20,254 nt of DNA from assembly GCA_937974175.1 (NCBI GenBank), contig CALJIG010000015.1, positions 1 to 20,254 of the forward strand, given 5' to 3'. This document shows, piece by piece, positions 16,829 to 20,254 of this stretch. Made by a program: the position numbers and the translations under genes. Positions within the stretch are counted from its first letter, which is position 1; the number at the start of each line of letters is the position of its first letter. The notes beneath the pieces are model-generated. The model had not been told where the DNA came from. It saw only the letters and a program-made list of their open reading frames with translations, and ran no database searches. The stretch comes from an uncultured Ignavibacteria bacterium (GTDB lineage Bacteria; Bacteroidota; Ignavibacteria; Tepidaquicellales; Tepidaquicellaceae).

Positions 16829-17134
16829 TTGGAAACATTCGAAAAAAAATATAATAACGGTTCCCTCAGCATTCTGATTAAAGATGATTCAATCGGTCTT
16901 ACTAACCTGAACGATCTGAATACAATCGTTAATTCAGAACTGAACACAGACTGTAAGGAAATCGAAATAGATTTTGTAAACGTGAACTCGATAAACAGCT
17001 CAGGCTTGGGTATATTGATTGCATGCTACAAAAAAGTAAAATCGGTTAATAAAGATTTACGATTAGTTAATCTCAATGATAAGATTTTAAATGTATTTAA
17101 AATTACAAAACTCGATACAGTTTTCGGTTTGTAA
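16829..17134 (+). CDS. STAS-domain protein (anti-sigma factor antagonist-like)
   Basis: A 101-residue single STAS domain, the fold of SpoIIAA/RsbV, which binds an anti-sigma kinase and is switched by serine phosphorylation. The phosphorylation loop is INSSGLGILIACYKKVK (55-71), aligned to the SpoIIAA DSSGLG loop, with S57 at the phosphosite and N56 in place of the usual Asp. The C-terminal half (LRLVNLNDKILNVFKITKL) fits the helix and strand before the end. The start is TTG at 16829, 18 nt after secF, without a Shine-Dalgarno. No kinase or phosphatase gene is adjacent, so partner and regulated sigma factor are unknown. It probably shares the secDF transcript. Confidence 0.88.
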   Translation: METFEKKYNNGSLSILIKDDSIGLTNLNDLNTIVNSELNTDCKEIEIDFVNVNSINSSGLGILIACYKKVKSVNKDLRLVNLNDKILNVFKITKLDTVFGL

Positions 17135-17153
17135 AAAAATTTCAAATAAAACT

Positions 17154-17175
17154 AATTTGAATTTTAGTTCAAATT
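17154..17175. repeat. 8-bp inverted repeat in the STAS-purA gap
   Basis: AATTTGAA (17154-17161) and TTCAAATT (17168-17175) around a 6-nt spacer. A third copy of the right-arm core, TTCAAAT, lies at 17141-17147 and could pair with the same left arm, giving two mutually exclusive small hairpins ahead of the strong one. A/T-rich, so stability is low. Confidence 0.45.
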
Positions 17176-17186
17176 TCTATAACTAT

Positions 17187-17222
17187 AAAAATCTTCAGCT
17201 GCAAAGTTGAAGATTTTTTTTT
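17187..17222 (+). terminator. Intrinsic terminator or purA leader hairpin
   Basis: A 14-bp stem with one G-U pair (17187-17200 with 17205-17218), closed by a GCAA tetraloop (17201-17204), with a run of nine T at 17214-17222 that overlaps the right arm. It lies 52 nt after the STAS stop and ends 26 nt before the purA ATG. It very likely ends the secD-secF-STAS transcript, but its position means any purA promoter must lie within 26 nt of the start or upstream of the hairpin. Confidence 0.85.
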
Positions 17223-17248
17223 GTCCAACAGTTAATACTTCAAACTAT

Positions 17249-18526
17249 ATGAAAGATCAAATTACAGTTTTAGTCGGACTCCAATGGGGCGATGAAGGCA
17301 AAGGCCGGATGGTAGACTACTTTGCGCAGGATACAGATTACGTTGTCCGCTTTCAGGGCGGTAACAATGCCGGGCATACAGTCGTTAACGAGTTCGGAAC
17401 ATTCAAGCTACATCTTATTCCATCGGGTATATTCAATCCGAAGGTTATTAATGTTTTAGGCACAGGTACAGTGATAGAGATAGAAGCATTCTGCAATGAA
17501 GTTGAAGAGCTTGAAAAATCCGGCATCGACTGCTCCAATTTAAGAATATCAGAACGCGCTACAATAACATTCCCATTTCACAGACTCGAAGACGAACTTG
17601 AAGAAGCACGCCTCGGCGCAGGAGCATACGGCTCAACTAAAAAAGGAATTGCATACGCCTACGGCGAACGATATCAGAAAAAAAGCATCATGCTCGGCGA
17701 ATTATTCTTCCCCGATGAATTAAGAAAACGGGTAGAAGAATTAGTCGAATGGAAAAACTTACTTATCAAAGGTCTGTACAATAGCGATAAAGAAATCACA
17801 GTCGATGAAACTATGGACTGGCTTAACAACTATGGCGAAAAAGTAAAGAAGTACATTTGTAATGTAACAGAACTCTTAGGCAATGCCGCTAAAGACGGAA
17901 AGAAAATCATGTTCGAAGCACAGCTTGGTTCACTCAGAGATATTAACTATGGCATCTATCCGTTCACAACTTCTTCGTGCACGCTTGCTGCATTCGCTCC
18001 TATAGGCGGAGGCTTGCTGACAAAGAAAATTGATAAAGTCATAGGAGTAATGAAATCATTTTCTACATGTGTAGGCGCAGGACCGTTTGTAACAAGAATG
18101 AACGATGAAGATGCGCATAACCTTCGCGAGATTGCATTTGAGTACGGCGCAGCAACGGGAAGACCGAGAACAATTGGTCACTTCGATGCAGTCGCCAGCA
18201 AGTACGGCGCAGATGTACAGGGCGCAGATGAAATTGCTATAACAAAGCTCGATAGCTTATCAGGTTCTAAATCTTTAAAGATATGTACAGCATATAATAT
18301 AGACGGCAAGAGTACAAAAACGTTTCCTTTAAACCCCCTGCTTGATAGAGCCGTGCCCGAGTACATTGAGCTTGAAGGCTGGGATGAAGATATAACTAAA
18401 TGCAGAAAGTTCAGTGACCTGCCTGTAAATGCGCAGAAGTATATCAATACAATTGAAGAGCTGATCGGCTACTCTATTAAATACATTTCAGTAGGTCCTG
18501 AAAGAGAGAGTCTGATAATTAAATAG
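17249..18526 (+). CDS. purA: Adenylosuccinate synthetase, Clostridia-like variant
   Basis: Makes adenylosuccinate from IMP, aspartate and GTP, the first step from IMP to AMP. GLQWGDEGKG (10-19, catalytic D14), RFQGGNNAGHTVV (34-46, H43), GSTKKGIAYAY, FEAQLGSLRDINYGIYPFTTSS, VGAGPF, TGRPR and ITKLDSLSGS follow in family order. The GSTKKGIA, AQLGSLRD and TGRPR segments differ from E. coli PurA (GTTGRGIGPAY, GAQGTLLD, TGRRRR) and match, as I recall, the Clostridia-type branch. An in-frame TTG at 17207 would add 14 residues but lies inside the terminator hairpin. I therefore use the ATG at 17249, which puts the conserved strand at the normal distance from the start and gives 425 residues. The 3' end overlaps the convergent SGNH-like gene by 8 bp. 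Confidence 0.96.
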   Translation: MKDQITVLVGLQWGDEGKGRMVDYFAQDTDYVVRFQGGNNAGHTVVNEFGTFKLHLIPSGIFNPKVINVLGTGTVIEIEAFCNEVEELEKSGIDCSNLRISERATITFPFHRLEDELEEARLGAGAYGSTKKGIAYAYGERYQKKSIMLGELFFPDELRKRVEELVEWKNLLIKGLYNSDKEITVDETMDWLNNYGEKVKKYICNVTELLGNAAKDGKKIMFEAQLGSLRDINYGIYPFTTSSCTLAAFAPIGGGLLTKKIDKVIGVMKSFSTCVGAGPFVTRMNDEDAHNLREIAFEYGAATGRPRTIGHFDAVASKYGADVQGADEIAITKLDSLSGSKSLKICTAYNIDGKSTKTFPLNPLLDRAVPEYIELEGWDEDITKCRKFSDLPVNAQKYINTIEELIGYSIKYISVGPERESLIIK

Positions 18527-19286
18527 AAAATACTTGTTTAATTTTTTCTGTAAGAAGAGTTGCAGCCTTTCTATGACCGTTTTCATTTACATGAATCCCG
18601 TTTTCAAAAAATATAGGTTCATTATTTTCGTTTTTTTCCCCAATGAAACTTATAAATGGAATATTTTTGTTTTCAATTACAGTTTTAAAATAATAATGCA
18701 ATTTCCCGGCAATTTTGTTTTCCGTACTTATGTGAGGTCTTGAACCCGGTCCCAGAAATATTAGTTTGATATTTTTCTCTTTACAAAAAGTAATAACTTC
18801 AAAAATTAATTCTTCATATTTTTTTAAAGCATACCTTCTGTTACCAGCTATCATGCCAAAAAAATAATTTAAATATATTTTTATCCTGTTGTATATTTTT
18901 TGTCTCTCTTTGTTGTTTGTTGGCACTGTTAGATTTAACTGGAGCAAATCATGATTCTCAGGAGGAACACGATTCAGAAAAGGCAAAGTTAAAGCTCGCT
19001 TTTTCTTTTTATCTTCATCAGAATAAGTATAATACAATTTTGAAATTCTTAAAAATTGCTCAGTTCGTATCTGAAATAGTAAAACATCTATTTTGTATAC
19101 CTCAGCATAATTCTTAATCTTTTCAAAACAACTGCCGAACCTTTCATATCTGAGAATATTAATATTCAGTATGTATTTTAAATTTTTCTCTAACTCTTTT
19201 TTAACAATCTGATGATATAATTTTTCTGGTTTAATATTACTCTGTACAGCAAAACAGCCGCTCATGATTGTTAAATTAATTTCCAT
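18519..19286 (-). CDS. SGNH/GDSL hydrolase-like protein, atypical active site
   Basis: A 255-residue protein without signal peptide. Its ends fit the SGNH esterase fold: a hydrophobic first strand and turn (INLTIMSGCFAVQSNI, 3-18), a central strand (IDVLLFQIRTE, 66-76), IKLIFLGPGSRP (173-184) and the C-terminal GIHVNENGHRKAA block with H232. The canonical residues are altered: the GDS nucleophile turn reads SGC (S9 or C11), the GxND segment reads IRTEQ, and the Asp three before the catalytic His is N229. It may be a deacetylase/acyltransferase-like enzyme with changed chemistry or a non-catalytic relative. The start at 19286 keeps the first strand and overlaps the upstream aldolase gene by 11 nt, suggesting translational coupling; M8 (19265) is an alternative. 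Strongly A/T-rich. Function not established. Confidence 0.65.
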   Translation of the reverse strand: MEINLTIMSGCFAVQSNIKPEKLYHQIVKKELEKNLKYILNINILRYERFGSCFEKIKNYAEVYKIDVLLFQIRTEQFLRISKLYYTYSDEDKKKKRALTLPFLNRVPPENHDLLQLNLTVPTNNKERQKIYNRIKIYLNYFFGMIAGNRRYALKKYEELIFEVITFCKEKNIKLIFLGPGSRPHISTENKIAGKLHYYFKTVIENKNIPFISFIGEKNENNEPIFFENGIHVNENGHRKAATLLTEKIKQVFSI

Positions 19287-20226
19287 CTCTCGTCATCAAA
19301 TATTTTTTTGCCGCAGAATATTCATGCGGTGAAATTAAATTTCTTATTTTGCCGGCTATGGAAAATCCCTTACATTCATTATTGCTCTCAAAATCTTTTA
19401 CAATATTTTCAGCATAAATCTGAATCTCTTTTCCATACAGGTATTTATCAAAACCATTTAATGCCTTTCTTGCAGATTTAAATGTTCTGCAAAGATCAAC
19501 TTGCTTATAATTAAGCGCAACCTGGCCAAAATTGCCATTACAAACTTCGTTTAATCTGGAAAGCATAGTTGTAAACCCTGCATTATCATTCAGCTTTAGA
19601 TAAGCCGAGTTTACAAATTCCTTACCCGCTAATTTTGCGGCTGAATATAGTCTTTGTATCCAATCCCAATACTCTCTTGAGTTTTGATGGAAGAACGGGA
19701 ATATATTGTTGTCATAATTAAAATCACAATGCCCAAAAACAACTCTCCTGATTTTTATGTCGTTTAATCCTAATATAGATTCTATATTGTCAAATCCTTT
19801 TCCGGTTTCTATTATCGGAATAATTTCTTCTACATTAAGTTTTATATTTTGTAGAATAGCTGTAAAATTTTTTATTTCATCACCACTTTCTGTTTTAGGT
19901 AGAAGAAGAGAATGAAGTGCAGTAGGTGGCTTCAACTCTCTTAGTAAATTTATATCCGCTTCAAAATAGTTTGAGTTAAGTGAATTTAAACGAATTGACC
20001 ATTTTACATCCGGATAATTTTGAGATACAAATATTTCCCGAAGAGTGTTCCTTGCCAGTTGTTTGAGCTGTGCATTATTTTCAGGCATAAATACATCCTG
20101 AACACTGTCTTCTAAATCCAGACAGATAAGCGAGTTGTTATGTAGTGATTTGGATAGATAGTTTATTAAATCATTTCTTTGGTAATTTATAAAATGATAA
20201 ACTTTTATCCGGTTTTGATTAATCAA
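19276..20226 (-). CDS. HpcH/HpaI aldolase/citrate lyase beta-like protein
   Basis: A 316-residue TIM-barrel enzyme of the CitE/HpcH group, which cleaves or forms C-C bonds of keto acids or acyl-CoA esters using Mg2+. Seen: CLDLEDSV (35-42), IRLNS with R79, LLPKTES (108-114), PIIETGKGF with metal ligand E140 (137-145), and FGHCDF with D168. The later GFxGK...IHPxQ motif reads GNFGQVALNYKQV (231-243), so His-Pro is replaced by Asn-Tyr, and CoA or substrate binding may differ. The start is TTG at 20226, supported by a near-perfect Shine-Dalgarno GAGGTGAG 5 nt upstream, unlike most genes here. Co-translated with the SGNH-like gene by overlap. Such pairs occur in polysaccharide gene clusters as far as I recall, but the substrate is unknown; genes further upstream are outside the window. 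Confidence 0.8.
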   Translation of the reverse strand: MINQNRIKVYHFINYQRNDLINYLSKSLHNNSLICLDLEDSVQDVFMPENNAQLKQLARNTLREIFVSQNYPDVKWSIRLNSLNSNYFEADINLLRELKPPTALHSLLLPKTESGDEIKNFTAILQNIKLNVEEIIPIIETGKGFDNIESILGLNDIKIRRVVFGHCDFNYDNNIFPFFHQNSREYWDWIQRLYSAAKLAGKEFVNSAYLKLNDNAGFTTMLSRLNEVCNGNFGQVALNYKQVDLCRTFKSARKALNGFDKYLYGKEIQIYAENIVKDFESNNECKGFSIAGKIRNLISPHEYSAAKKYLMTRDGN

Positions 20227-20254
20227 GAGTTCTCACCTCTTATGTTTTCAATTA

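Noticed and set aside
17207..17248. Upstream TTG start adding 14 residues to PurA
   Set aside because: The TTG and following codons lie inside the terminator arm and T-run, and the added residues precede the normal family N-terminus.
17249..18526. PurZ-like (2-aminoadenylosuccinate) synthase instead of PurA
   Set aside because: Length, the retained catalytic D14 and H43, and close resemblance to the bacterial Clostridia-type PurA favour ordinary PurA.

Overview
The window is AT-rich (about two thirds A+T by eye), densely coded chromosomal DNA from a Gram-negative bacterium. Envelope genes show this: SecD and SecF, a membrane-anchored PpiD-type chaperone, and a beta-barrel outer-membrane protein ending in Phe. 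Three further features point to the Bacteroidota/Chlorobi/Ignavibacteria side of the tree, which is an inference because no marker RNA is present. Most starts lack a Shine-Dalgarno sequence, several genes start with TTG, and three intergenic regions carry promoter-like elements of the Bacteroidota type (ATTG, 20 nt, TAnnTTT). No tRNA, rRNA, CRISPR array, insertion sequence or phage gene was seen. No stretch longer than about 260 bp lacks a gene.

Layout. 62-2365 (+): a small DUF6265-like protein, then the C-terminal half of a B12-dependent methionine synthase (cap, cobalamin and reactivation domains) encoded as a separate protein. 2373-4759 (-): an outer-membrane barrel protein followed 8 nt later by a secreted subtilisin-like protease. 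4957-4992: a strong intrinsic terminator for the next leftward unit. 5018-7171 (-): a PpiD/SurA-like periplasmic isomerase with its own putative promoter. 7295-13545 (-): a tight six-gene run (M24 aminopeptidase, glycosyltransferase, purD, galE, meaB, DUF6886-like), probably one operon with a promoter in the 262-bp divergent gap. 13808-17134 (+): secD, secF and a STAS-domain gene, ending at a GCAA-loop terminator. 17249-18526 (+): purA, whose ATG lies only 26 nt after that terminator. 18519-20226 (-): an HpcH/HpaI-like aldolase and an SGNH-like protein in an overlapping pair, convergent with purA and visibly more AT-rich.

How the genes fit together. SecDF, PpiD, the protease and the barrel protein serve export and envelope maturation. 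PurD and PurA are the fifth step of IMP synthesis and the first AMP-specific step. GalE, the glycosyltransferase and perhaps the aldolase/SGNH pair point to surface polysaccharide. The MetH half and MeaB both imply B12-dependent metabolism.

I found no convincing new multi-gene system. The best leads are the split methionine synthase, a Lys/Thr/Ser/Asp-rich insert in SecD, a terminator hairpin just ahead of purA, the shared promoter architecture, and the pair of catalytically atypical enzymes at the right end.
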